DNA of 64,000 bases, taken from contig SEYW01000001.1 of assembly GCA_004168015.1 (NCBI GenBank), forward strand, positions 248,001 to 312,000. Reading direction: 5' to 3'. Source of the stretch: Methylolobus aquaticus. GTDB taxonomy: Bacteria; Pseudomonadota; Gammaproteobacteria; Methylococcales; Methylococcaceae. The notes beneath the pieces are model-generated. The model was not told where the DNA came from. It saw nothing but the letters and a program-made list of their open reading frames with translations, and ran no database searches. Below, piece by piece: positions 8,572 to 16,729 of this stretch. Made by a program: the position numbers and the translations under genes. The first letter of the stretch is position 1. Every line of letters begins with the position of its first letter.

Positions 8572-10083
8572 TCAGTGGCAGGGATCCGGTCGGGCCCTGT
8601 GTATCCGCAAACCGTCCAGAATCTGGTCGATGTAAGCATCGGCCTGGACCGGCGGTAGGCAGAGCTGGCGCAACGGACCCCGCTCCGGCCAACGGCGCCG
8701 AATTTCCAGGTCACCGACCTCGGCTTGGGTCGCAAACCCCTCGATCCGGCGCGCGTGAACGGGGACCAGCAGATGCGTGACGATGTCCCGGAGCGAACCG
8801 GGCGTCTCACCGGCCGCGCGGAGTTCCGAAGGGAAGTAAACCGGAACGGGTCGGTGCAGATAGTAGTAGCCGCCGGTGGCGACCACCGGCAATGCGAACC
8901 GTGGATCCTCGTTCGACAGCAGGGCGCCGAGCTCGGGCTCCTGCGACAAGGCTAGGTAGGCGTCGAGATTCGGCGAGCGGCCGAGCAGAGATCCGGCGTT
9001 ATAGACTCGCGCCTGCCCCGGCAGACGGTAGGTCAGGCCCAGAGCGGAGACGGCGAAGAACACGGCGATCGCGATCAGGGCGCCGCGCCGATCGAGCCAC
9101 CCTTTGGCAAGACCCCGTTCCAGCAGGACCGCTGCCGTCAGCCACAGCAGCGGCAAGGCCGCCACGATGAACCGGTACTCCTTGTGCGCGACGAGGCTGT
9201 GAGTCGCCAGCACCGCAGCCGCGCAGACCACAGGCAGCCTCGACACCGACAGGCGCCGAACCCAGCCCAGAGCCAGCGGCAGCCAGAGCAAGCCGGCCGA
9301 GGTCACGGACATGGCACCGGCATACCATAAGGTGGGCAGCGTGCCGAACCACTCGCTGACATGCATCACCGCGTTCAGGCGGTAGCTGACGATGAACGTC
9401 TCGAACCACCCGCCCCAGGTCAACCGGTCGACCGCGCCGGCCAGCATTGCGGCCGCGAACCCGGCGGCCGCGGCGGAAGCCGTCGCGCGCACTGGCCATC
9501 GGAGCAGGCAATAAACGCCGATGATCCCCACGCACGGCGCATACTGCAGCCGCAGCACCGCGGCGAGCCCTGCAAAAAAACCACAGCACAGCGCCTGCCG
9601 CTGCGAGGGCCGGGGCTCGGTTGCGAACGCCAGGGATGCCACCAGTGAATAGGTCGCTACTGCCTCGGTCAGCGGCTTGTGAGCGAAGTAAATCAACTCG
9701 TACCAACCGGCGATCAGCAATGCGGCCAGCAGGCCCGCCCTCGCTCCGGCGATATTTCGCCCGGTGCGATAGGCCGTATAGATCAGCGTCGTCGACAGCG
9801 CGCAGAAGGCCAGCTTGATGAAGGGAACGTAGAAGCTCGGGGCGTCGAGGTGGGCGGTCTTGCTGAGCCACAGCCAAAACGCGATGAACCCGGGCAACAG
9901 CCACGAACGGGCCGCATACCGGAACTCCCACGGAATATAGCCATACCCGAAAACAGCCCGATGGCCTTGTTCGAGATACTGGAATATCTCGTCCGGCCAG
10001 AGAATGTTTTCGGAAACCAGGGCAACAGCGGCCCGCGCGACGAAGCCGCCGAGGATGATGGCCGCCAGGATACGCCTTTCCAG
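8572..10083 (-). CDS. ALG9/PIG-B-like mannosyltransferase, probable CTG start
   Basis: This membrane glycosyltransferase resembles the GT22 (Alg9/GPI mannosyltransferase) family. The diagnostic N-terminal loop is present: ENILWPDEIFQYLEQGH followed by FGYGYIPWEFRYAARSW, and about ten membrane helices follow. In this frame there is no ATG, GTG or TTG between the rubredoxin stop (10180) and a TTG at 9897, and that TTG lies after the conserved loop. I place the start at a CTG at 10083 (GAAGG five bases upstream), which adds a first membrane helix (RRILAAIILGGFVARAAVAL) and gives about 503 residues. A sequencing error or an ATC/ATT start are alternatives. The sugar acceptor is unknown. Confidence 0.7.
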   Translation of the reverse strand: MERRILAAIILGGFVARAAVALVSENILWPDEIFQYLEQGHRAVFGYGYIPWEFRYAARSWLLPGFIAFWLWLSKTAHLDAPSFYVPFIKLAFCALSTTLIYTAYRTGRNIAGARAGLLAALLIAGWYELIYFAHKPLTEAVATYSLVASLAFATEPRPSQRQALCCGFFAGLAAVLRLQYAPCVGIIGVYCLLRWPVRATASAAAAGFAAAMLAGAVDRLTWGGWFETFIVSYRLNAVMHVSEWFGTLPTLWYAGAMSVTSAGLLWLPLALGWVRRLSVSRLPVVCAAAVLATHSLVAHKEYRFIVAALPLLWLTAAVLLERGLAKGWLDRRGALIAIAVFFAVSALGLTYRLPGQARVYNAGSLLGRSPNLDAYLALSQEPELGALLSNEDPRFALPVVATGGYYYLHRPVPVYFPSELRAAGETPGSLRDIVTHLLVPVHARRIEGFATQAEVGDLEIRRRWPERGPLRQLCLPPVQADAYIDQILDGLRIHRARPDPCH

Positions 10084-10179
10084 GCCGCCCTTCGCCGAAG
10101 TCGGCCAGCCTTGTGCCGAACCGTCACCGCTCGCCGCGGTCGAGGACCCTCGGCCTGCCGCCGCCGCGCGGAACAGCGG

Positions 10180-10350
10180 TCAATCCAGTGGATCGAAATA
10201 GCTCTTGTCGACCCCGCATTCCGGGCACACCCACTCGTCGCTGATGTCCTCCCAAAGGGTTCCCGGTGCGACTCCCGAATCGGGATCACCTTCGGCCTCA
10301 TCGTAGATGTAGCCGCATGCAGAGCAGATGAATTGTCGTGAATCCGCCAT
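10180..10350 (-). CDS. Rubredoxin
   Basis: This 56-residue single-iron electron carrier has the two iron-binding motifs CSACG (Cys9, Cys12) and CPECG (Cys42, Cys45). The family's conserved [19 protein letters not shown] and [11 protein letters not shown] segments surround them. AGGAG lies five bases before the ATG. Rubredoxins pass electrons to rubredoxin-dependent hydroxylases or protect against reactive oxygen species; no partner reductase is adjacent. The gene ends in YFDPLD and a TGA, and the downstream mannosyltransferase is in the same reading frame. Confidence 0.97.
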   Translation of the reverse strand: MADSRQFICSACGYIYDEAEGDPDSGVAPGTLWEDISDEWVCPECGVDKSYFDPLD

Positions 10351-10377
10351 GTTGACTCCTCAGGTCGTAGGGCAGCA

Positions 10378-10398
10378 CCGGGCCGCTTGACCGCCCGG
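10378..10398 (-). terminator. Hairpin between the DUF1269 gene and rubredoxin
   Basis: CCGGGC and GCCCGG arms (6 bp, perfect) enclose a nine-base loop just after the DUF1269 gene and 28 bp before the rubredoxin start. There is no T-run, so it may be only a weak terminator or an RNA-end stabiliser. Confidence 0.35.
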
Positions 10399-10429
10399 AA
10401 CATCGAGAGTTGTGGGTTGTGGTTACGCG

Positions 10430-10930
10430 TCAGTCGACCTTCTGGCCTTCGATCCCGGCCCGCAGGTCCTGTTCCTGATCCTTGGACAAGGAACTCTGCA
10501 TGACGCGGGCGCGGCCCGTGAACTCGCGCAAGCCCTCGATCAGCTTGTCCGCGGTCACCTTTCGCAACAGGACGAACAGCGCCGAGGTCCCCGGTTTGAG
10601 CCCGTCGCCAAGGTCCTTCATGAAATCGTCGTTGATGCCGATGTCGGTCAGCGAAGCGCTGATCGCGCCGGCTCCCGCCCCCACCGCCGCACCGAGCAAC
10701 GGGTTCAGAAACAACAGCCCGATGAGCATGCCCCAGAATCCGCCGCCAACCGCGCCCTGCGCGGTCAGGTTGACCGCCTGGTCGAGCCGGACCTTGTCAT
10801 GTTCGTCCTTGTGGACGACCACGACATCTTCCATCTCGATCAGATAGCTTTGCTGCATACGGCCTAACGCAGCGCGCATGGCATAGGCCGTCGTGTCATC
10901 ATCAAAGGCAAAGACGATCAGTTCGCTCAT
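10430..10930 (-). CDS. DUF1269 domain protein
   Basis: This 166-residue protein matches the DUF1269 pattern: an N-terminal alpha/beta part (SELIVFAFDDDTTAYAMRAAL), a Gly-rich hydrophobic centre (GAVGGGFWGMLIGLLFLNPLLGAAVGAGAGA) and a C-terminal part with GTSALFVLLRKV. Such proteins are membrane-associated and of unknown function. GGAG lies ten bases before the ATG. It is upstream of rubredoxin on the same strand, with a hairpin between them. Confidence 0.8.
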   Translation of the reverse strand: MSELIVFAFDDDTTAYAMRAALGRMQQSYLIEMEDVVVVHKDEHDKVRLDQAVNLTAQGAVGGGFWGMLIGLLFLNPLLGAAVGAGAGAISASLTDIGINDDFMKDLGDGLKPGTSALFVLLRKVTADKLIEGLREFTGRARVMQSSLSKDQEQDLRAGIEGQKVD

Positions 10931-11030
10931 GTCAGGGAAACTCCGTGGCTATCGTTTCCGGCATCGGGCCGGCGGGGCGATTATCGCAAATGCCGCGCGC
11001 CGTGCACACGCCGCCAATGCGGCGCGGCCA

Positions 11031-11061
11031 CCGAACTTTTCGGCCTGCTCAGGGGTCTGCA
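11031..11061 (+). promoter_or_regulatory. Putative RpoE-type ECF promoter of the lipid operon
   Basis: CCGAACTT, fifteen bases, then GGTCTGCA closely resembles the sigma-E consensus (ggAACTT, N15-16, gTCtAA). It lies about 80 bp upstream of the first gene of the 11141-16697 operon. Related gene sets in other proteobacteria are controlled by the ECF factor RpoE with its anti-sigma ChrR, which supports the call. Neither rpoE nor chrR is in this window. The match was found by eye. Confidence 0.5.
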
Positions 11062-11140
11062 CACTTGGCGACCCGCTTGACGCGCGCGCTTGCGAAGTCC
11101 ACCGCGGTGACTCCCATAGCAACAGAATCCAGCCCCGCCG

Positions 11141-11557
11141 ATGAACCATCTGTTACCTCGCGTTAAAGACGTGTTCAACCGTCTGAACGACGGCAATTTG
11201 GATCTGCTCCAGTCGATCTACGCTCCCGATGTCGAATTCGAGGACCCGGTGCGCCGACTCCATGGGCTGTCAGAGCTCACTGACTACTACAGTCGGCTCT
11301 ACGAGGGCGTGACGAGCTGTCGCTTCGATTTCGATCAGACGATCGAGCAAGGCAATCAGGCCGTCCTGACCTGGGTCATGCACGTCGAGCATGCGCGCTT
11401 TCGCCGTGGCGAGATCATCACTCTAGCCGGCGCGAGCCATCTGCGCTTCGACGCGCGGATCAATTACCACCGGGACTACTTCGACATGGGCGAGTTCCTC
11501 TACGAACGGATCCCGGTACTATCCGCCGTGATCCGGCATATCAAGCAACGTCTGTAG
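11141..11557 (+). CDS. NTF2-like / SnoaL-like protein
   Basis: This 138-residue protein has the cone-shaped NTF2/SnoaL fold signature: DVFNRLNDGNLDLLQSIYAPDVEFEDPV at the start and a C-terminal INYHRDYFDMGEF strand. It begins the lipid operon and ends 18 bp before the FAD oxidoreductase. NTF2-like proteins regularly accompany FAD-oxidoreductase/DUF1365/CFA-synthase clusters; the role is unknown and could be substrate binding. No strong ribosome-binding site is visible before the ATG. Confidence 0.8.
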   Translation: MNHLLPRVKDVFNRLNDGNLDLLQSIYAPDVEFEDPVRRLHGLSELTDYYSRLYEGVTSCRFDFDQTIEQGNQAVLTWVMHVEHARFRRGEIITLAGASHLRFDARINYHRDYFDMGEFLYERIPVLSAVIRHIKQRL

Positions 11558-11575
11558 GCACCGGCGGAGCGTATT

Positions 11576-12826
11576 TTGAGAATAGCGATCATCGGCAGCG
11601 GCATTGCCGGCCTGACCTGCGCGCACGAGCTTCATCCGCGAGCCTCCGTGACCGTGTTCGAAGCGGCCAGCTACGCCGGCGGCCACACCCGCACGGTGGA
11701 GGTGATCAACGGGCAGGAACGCATCGCCATTGACACCGGCTTCATCGTGTTCAATGACCGGACTTACCCCAACTTCGTCCGACTAATGAACGAGTGCGGC
11801 GTGGCCTCGCAGCCAACCGACATGGGCTTCAGCTTCAGCTGCGCCCAAACCGGCCTGGAGTACAACGGTCACAGCCTCGCGACCCTTTTTGCACAGCGGC
11901 GCAATCTTTTCCGCCCGTCGTTCCATCGGATGATCGCGGACATACTCCGCTTCAATCGGGAGGCGCCGCGTGTCCTGGAACAGCCGGCCTCTGATGCGAC
12001 CCTCGGAGACTACCTGGCCGAACAGGGTTACCACGGCGAATTCATCGACCACTATCTGGTCCCGATGGGATCGGCCATCTGGTCGGCCGAACGCGAGCGC
12101 ACGCTGCAGATGCCACTCTCGTTCTTCGTCCGTTTCTTCGTGAACCATGGCCTCCTCTCACTGCGAGACCGCCCGCAGTGGCGCGTGATCCTAGGGGGCT
12201 CGCGCGAGTACGTGAAGGCTTTGTCCGCCCCGTTCGCCGATCGAATCCGCTTGAACTGCCCGGTGCGCGCCGTGCAGCGATCCAAGCGAGCGGTGACGGT
12301 CACCACAGCCGCGGGCAAGGAAGCTTTCGACCAAGTGATTTTTGCGTGCCACAGCGATCAGGCACTGCGGCTGCTTGCCGATCCAACCGATGCCGAGCGG
12401 TCGATACTGGGTGCTCTGCCTTACCAGACCAACGACGCGGTGCTGCACACCGACCTGCGCCAGATGCCTCGCCGACGCCAGGCGTGGGCCGCCTGGAACT
12501 CCCGTCGGAGCGCCGGCGCGCACCCATCCTTCGCGGTGACCTATGACATGAACCGCCTGCAGGGCCTGAGCAGCCCAACGCGCTACCTGGTAACGCTGAA
12601 CCCAACCGACGACATCGAGCCGGACCGGATTATCGATCGCGTGACCTTCCACCACCCGCTGTTCACGCGGGAGGGCATGCGGGCGCAGCAGCGCTGGTCG
12701 GAGATCAATGGCGTGCAACGCACCTGGTTCGCCGGCGCCTATTGGGGCTACGGCTTTCACGAGGACGGAGTCTCCAGCGGCCTGCGCGTGTGCCACGCGC
12801 TCACCGGCCTCACTCCCGCAACATGA
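11576..12826 (+). CDS. FAD-dependent oxidoreductase (flavin amine-oxidase fold) of the lipid operon
   Basis: This 416-residue flavoprotein has an N-terminal dinucleotide-binding motif GSGIAGLTCAHEL (residues 7-19), then FEAASYAGGHTRTVEV, and a C-terminal FAD motif (WFAGAYWGYGFHEDG). The start is TTG, with GGAG about seven bases upstream. It belongs to the family found beside DUF1365 and CFA synthase genes. In Rhodobacter sphaeroides a flavoprotein of such a cluster (UfaD) takes part in making methylated furan fatty acids. That function here is inferred from context. Its stop overlaps the next start (ATGA). Confidence 0.88.
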   Translation: MRIAIIGSGIAGLTCAHELHPRASVTVFEAASYAGGHTRTVEVINGQERIAIDTGFIVFNDRTYPNFVRLMNECGVASQPTDMGFSFSCAQTGLEYNGHSLATLFAQRRNLFRPSFHRMIADILRFNREAPRVLEQPASDATLGDYLAEQGYHGEFIDHYLVPMGSAIWSAERERTLQMPLSFFVRFFVNHGLLSLRDRPQWRVILGGSREYVKALSAPFADRIRLNCPVRAVQRSKRAVTVTTAAGKEAFDQVIFACHSDQALRLLADPTDAERSILGALPYQTNDAVLHTDLRQMPRRRQAWAAWNSRRSAGAHPSFAVTYDMNRLQGLSSPTRYLVTLNPTDDIEPDRIIDRVTFHHPLFTREGMRAQQRWSEINGVQRTWFAGAYWGYGFHEDGVSSGLRVCHALTGLTPAT

Positions 12827-13566
12827 ACAGTTGCCTCTATCGCGGCACCGTCATACACCGGCGTTTCGTGCCGAGCCGGCATGAGTTCCGCTACGGCCTG
12901 TTCATGCTGTACCTGGATCTCGACGAGATCGATCGCATCTTCGACGACTATTGGCTTTGGTCTGCGTCGCGTCCCAATGTGGCGTGGTTTCGGCGGTCCG
13001 ATCATCTGGGCGACCCCGGCGAGCCGCTGGCCGAGACGGTGCGTCGAACCGTCCAGGTGGCTACCGGACACAGGCCCGAAGGGCCGATCCGCTTGCTGAC
13101 CCATCTTCGCTACTGGGGCTACTGCTTCAATCCCATCAGCATCTACTACTGCTTCGGGAGAGATGGGCAGTCGCTGGACGCCGTGCTGGCCGAGGTCACC
13201 AATACCCCGTGGAAAGAACGCCACGCCTACGTGATCGTGCCTCCGACCGACGGCGAACCGGCGCGCCGGCGCTTCGCCAAGGCGCTGCATGTGTCCCCCT
13301 TCCTGCCAATGACCGTCGACTACCTGTGGCAGAACAACCGGCCCGACGACAGGCTCACGGTGCATATGAAGGTGTGCCGCGACGCGACGGAGTTGTTCGA
13401 CGCAACCCTGGCCATGCGCAGGGAACCCATCAATGCCTTGAGCCTGGCCCGAAGCCTCTTGCGCTTCCCGCTGATGACGCTGCAGGTCATCGGTGCGATT
13501 CATTGGGAAGCGGCGCGACTGTGGCTGAAGGGAGTTCCGGTCCACACCCATCCGGACAGAATCTAG
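12823..13566 (+). CDS. DUF1365 family protein
   Basis: This 247-residue protein starts at an ATG that overlaps the stop of the FAD oxidoreductase by four bases. The DUF1365 signature is clear: YRGTVIHRRFVPSRHEFRYGLFMLYLDLDEID at the N-terminus, LRYWGYCFNPISIYYCF near residue 105, and FAKALHVSPFLPM near residue 155. The family is of unknown function but almost always neighbours a FAD oxidoreductase and a CFA synthase, which suggests a role in membrane fatty-acid modification. Translational coupling with its neighbour supports a joint function. Confidence 0.92.
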   Translation: MNSCLYRGTVIHRRFVPSRHEFRYGLFMLYLDLDEIDRIFDDYWLWSASRPNVAWFRRSDHLGDPGEPLAETVRRTVQVATGHRPEGPIRLLTHLRYWGYCFNPISIYYCFGRDGQSLDAVLAEVTNTPWKERHAYVIVPPTDGEPARRRFAKALHVSPFLPMTVDYLWQNNRPDDRLTVHMKVCRDATELFDATLAMRREPINALSLARSLLRFPLMTLQVIGAIHWEAARLWLKGVPVHTHPDRI

Positions 13567-13606
13567 CCCGCCCCTGACTGACCCGCGTCTACGGACCCAC
13601 ACCCCC

Positions 13607-14875
13607 ATGCACAATACCCCTGGACTTACCGCATCGGCCGCCGGCGGCACGCGGCCGAACACCTGGTTTCGAGGCTTGTTGCACGCCCGCCTGCGCTATT
13701 TGACCGACGGCCAGCTCCGGCTCGAAGACGACCGTGGCTGCGTGGAATTCGGCCAACCGACCGAACGGTGCGGGCTCAGCGTGACGGTACGGGTGCACGA
13801 CCTCGCAGCCTACCGCCGGATGGCGCTGCGTGGCACGATAGGCGCCGGCGAAAGCTTTATGGATGGCGAGTGGAGCAGCGACGACCTCACCGGTCTGATC
13901 CGGATTCTGCTAGTCAACCGAACCGTCATGGAGGGTATGGAAAAGGGCCTCGCGCGCCTGGCTCATCCCCTGTTCAGGGCATACCACTGGCTCCACCGCA
14001 ACACGCTACGAGGAAGCCGCAGCAATATTGCCCAACATTACGACCTCAGCAACGAGTTCTACCAGCTCTTCCTCGACGAAACGCTGATGTACTCCTGCGC
14101 GGTGTTCCCGGACCCCTCGAGCACTCTTTACGAGGCTTCGGTGGCCAAGAATGACCTGATCTGTCGCAAACTGCAGTTGAAACCGGGAGACCATCTGCTC
14201 GAAATCGGCACCGGCTGGGGTGGCTTTGCTCTCCATGCGGCCCGGCGTTACGGCTGTCGCATCACGACGACCACCATTTCGGAGCGCCAGTGGGAGCTGG
14301 CGACCCGTCGTATCGCCGAGTCCGGGCTGTCGGATCGCGTGACGGTGCTCTTGCAGGACTATCGGACACTACAGGGACGTTACGACAAGATCGTCTCGAT
14401 CGAAATGCTGGAAGCAGTGGGCCACGCCTATTACGACACCTACTTCCGCCGGTGCAGCGAGTTGCTGGCACCCGATGGCCTGATGCTGCTGCAGACCATC
14501 ACGATCGCCGACCGCACTTTCGAGGCGGCGAAGCATCGCGTCGACTTCATCCAGCGCTACATTTTTCCCGGGGGCTGTCTCCCCTCGGTCGCCGCGATTA
14601 CGCAGTCGCTGGCCGGACACACCGATCTCGCCGTGTTCCATCTCGATGACATCGGTCCGCATTACGTCACAACCCTGCAGCGCTGGCGTGACCGCTTCAT
14701 GGGTCAGCTCGACGCGGTCAAGGCCCTGGGCTTCTCCGATCACTTCATCCGCATGTGGCTCTTCTATCTTGGGTATTGCGAAGGCGGCTTTGCCGAGCGC
14801 GCGATCAGCAACGTCCAGATGTTGCTGACGAAGCCGGAATGCCGCCGCGCAACGCTGGCAGCGGTCGCGCCGTGA
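13607..14875 (+). CDS. cfa: Cyclopropane-fatty-acyl-phospholipid synthase
   Basis: This 422-residue SAM-dependent enzyme would methylenate unsaturated acyl chains of phospholipids at the cytoplasmic face of the inner membrane. An N-terminal domain (about 1-120) precedes the catalytic part: IAQHYDLSNEFYQLFLD, the SAM motif LEIGTGWGGFALHAA near residue 200, SIEMLEAVGHAYY, and FIQRYIFPGGCLPS. Length is slightly above the E. coli enzyme (382). A paralogue of this fold is two genes downstream. In furan-fatty-acid pathways the equivalent enzyme adds a methyl rather than a cyclopropane ring; sequence reading cannot separate these. Confidence 0.92.
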   Translation: MHNTPGLTASAAGGTRPNTWFRGLLHARLRYLTDGQLRLEDDRGCVEFGQPTERCGLSVTVRVHDLAAYRRMALRGTIGAGESFMDGEWSSDDLTGLIRILLVNRTVMEGMEKGLARLAHPLFRAYHWLHRNTLRGSRSNIAQHYDLSNEFYQLFLDETLMYSCAVFPDPSSTLYEASVAKNDLICRKLQLKPGDHLLEIGTGWGGFALHAARRYGCRITTTTISERQWELATRRIAESGLSDRVTVLLQDYRTLQGRYDKIVSIEMLEAVGHAYYDTYFRRCSELLAPDGLMLLQTITIADRTFEAAKHRVDFIQRYIFPGGCLPSVAAITQSLAGHTDLAVFHLDDIGPHYVTTLQRWRDRFMGQLDAVKALGFSDHFIRMWLFYLGYCEGGFAERAISNVQMLLTKPECRRATLAAVAP

Positions 14876-15666
14876 CGGACTTGCCCTATAGCCAGCTTGC
14901 TGCCGCCTGGCTGGTATGCTCACTGGGCTTCACCGCGCTGTGGTGGCACCAGCGCCGCACGGCCAATGCCAACGCAGTGGACGTCGGCTGGGCAATCGCG
15001 ATCGGCACGCTCGCGGCGATGTATGCGCTGCTGGGCACCGCTTCCGTGCCGATGCGGGCGCTGGTCGGTGTGCTGCCCGCATTGTGGGCGATGCGGCTCG
15101 CCCGGCACATTCACCAACGTTCCGGCCATGCCATGGAAGACAGTCGATACCGCTATCTGCGCGCCCACTGGTCCGAACGGACCCAGGCGAAGTTCTTCGT
15201 CTTCTACCAGTTTCAGTCGCTGGCCGCCGTGCTCTTTTCCCTACCGTTTTTCGTGCTGGCCAACCAGCCCGGAACCTTGCAGCCGGGGCAGTGGCTGCCG
15301 GCGATGGCGATCTGGGTCATCGCCGTGACCGGGGAAGCCCTTGCGGACCGTCAACTCGCCGAGTGGCGCAGCCAGCCCGCAAAGGCCGGACTGACCTGCC
15401 GCGCCGGACTGTGGCGGGTTTCCCGCCATCCGAACTACTTTTTCGAGTGGCTGCACTGGTGCAGCTACGTACCGCTGGGACTGTGCACCGCTGCTTGGTG
15501 GGTACCGCTCGCCACCCAGGCGCTGATGCTGCTGACCCTGCTTCACGGGACAGGGATCCCCCACGCCGAGCGTCAGGCCGTGCTCAAACGCGGCGATGAC
15601 TACCGCGATTATCAGGCAACCACCAACGCGTTCTTCCCATGGTTTCCGAAATCCAGACCGCGCTGA
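14872..15666 (+). CDS. DUF1295 membrane protein (steroid 5-alpha-reductase-like)
   Basis: This 264-residue polytopic protein starts at a GTG overlapping the preceding cfa stop (GTGA). It has about six membrane helices and the DUF1295 signature near residue 183: LWRVSRHPNYFFEWLHWCSYVPLG. Members resemble the C-terminal reductase/methyltransferase fold of steroid 5-alpha reductases and isoprenylcysteine methyltransferases. In this operon a role in reducing or altering an unsaturated lipid is plausible. Its 3' end overlaps the next gene by 28 bp. Confidence 0.87.
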   Translation: MTDLPYSQLAAAWLVCSLGFTALWWHQRRTANANAVDVGWAIAIGTLAAMYALLGTASVPMRALVGVLPALWAMRLARHIHQRSGHAMEDSRYRYLRAHWSERTQAKFFVFYQFQSLAAVLFSLPFFVLANQPGTLQPGQWLPAMAIWVIAVTGEALADRQLAEWRSQPAKAGLTCRAGLWRVSRHPNYFFEWLHWCSYVPLGLCTAAWWVPLATQALMLLTLLHGTGIPHAERQAVLKRGDDYRDYQATTNAFFPWFPKSRPR

Positions 15667-16697
15667 CGGCTTTCGCCATCGAACTGATGGAACGTGGGCT
15701 GCTCCCCGAGACCGCGATCCGCGCTGGGATACGTCGTCTGCTCCGTCAGCGTCTCGCCGAACTCGCCCGAGAAGGCACCGACGGGCAGCAGCGACTGCTC
15801 AAAGCCTTGTCGAGCGGGCCCATTGCGGTACACACGGACACGGCCAATGCCCAGCATTACGAGGTGCCGGCGACCTTCTTCGAACACGTCCTCGGCCCGC
15901 ATCTCAAATACAGTTCCGGCTTTTGGCCCGAAGGCATCGGCGGGCTGGCGGCCGCGGAAAGCGCCATGCTGAAGCTGAGCTGCGACCACGCCGCCATAGA
16001 GAATGGCATGGACGTGCTCGAACTGGGGTGCGGATGGGGATCCCTGACCCTGTGGATGGCGCAGCAGTACCCCGAGGCGCGCATCGTCGCGATGTCGAAC
16101 TCCGACTCGCAGCGGCGCTGGATCGACGCTCAAGCCGCCGGCCTGGGTTTGTCCAATATCGAATGCCTAACCGCGGACATCAACGATTTCGACTGCGACC
16201 GCGCATTCGATCGGATCATCTCGGTCGAGATGTTCGAGCATGCCCGCAATTACCGGCTGTTGTTGCAGCAGGTCGCGGGCTGGCTGCGGCCCAAAGGGAA
16301 GCTGTTCGTGCACGTCTTCGCCCACCGCGACTGGGCCTATCGGTTTGGCGCGGAAAGCACCGATGACTGGATGGGGCGCTACTTCTTCACCGGCGGCACG
16401 ATGCCGTCACATGCGCTGCTGCCGACTCTGGCGGCGCCGCACCTGACGCTCGAAGGCGAGTGGCGGCTCAACGGGCAGCACTACCAGCGCACGCTGGAAG
16501 CCTGGCGACAGCAGCACGAAGAACACCGCAATCGAATTCTGCCGGTCTTCCGGGCCGTTTACGGTACGGACGCGCAGCGGTGGTGGCAGCGCTGGCGGAT
16601 CTTCTTCATCGCCTGCTCCGAACTGTTCGGCTACCGCAACGGCGAGGAATGGGGAGTCTCCCATTACCGCTTCGCGCGCCCGTCGAAGGAGCGCTGA
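15639..16697 (+). CDS. Second CFA-synthase-family SAM methyltransferase
   Basis: This 352-residue methyltransferase has the same fold as the enzyme at 13607-14875 but is of a distinct subtype. It keeps HYEVPATFFEHVLGPHLKYSSGFW, the SAM motif LELGCGWGSLTLWMA near residue 130, and SVEMFEHARNY in place of the CFA-type Met-Leu-Glu-Ala. This subtype occurs next to DUF1295 genes in several proteobacteria. It overlaps the DUF1295 gene by 28 bp, so it is very likely co-translated. Its substrate is unknown; methylation of an unsaturated fatty acyl chain is the best inference. Confidence 0.85.
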   Translation: MVSEIQTALTAFAIELMERGLLPETAIRAGIRRLLRQRLAELAREGTDGQQRLLKALSSGPIAVHTDTANAQHYEVPATFFEHVLGPHLKYSSGFWPEGIGGLAAAESAMLKLSCDHAAIENGMDVLELGCGWGSLTLWMAQQYPEARIVAMSNSDSQRRWIDAQAAGLGLSNIECLTADINDFDCDRAFDRIISVEMFEHARNYRLLLQQVAGWLRPKGKLFVHVFAHRDWAYRFGAESTDDWMGRYFFTGGTMPSHALLPTLAAPHLTLEGEWRLNGQHYQRTLEAWRQQHEEHRNRILPVFRAVYGTDAQRWWQRWRIFFIACSELFGYRNGEEWGVSHYRFARPSKER

Positions 16698-16729
16698 CTC
16701 ATGCCCCGCGGCTGGGACGACGGCTCGCT

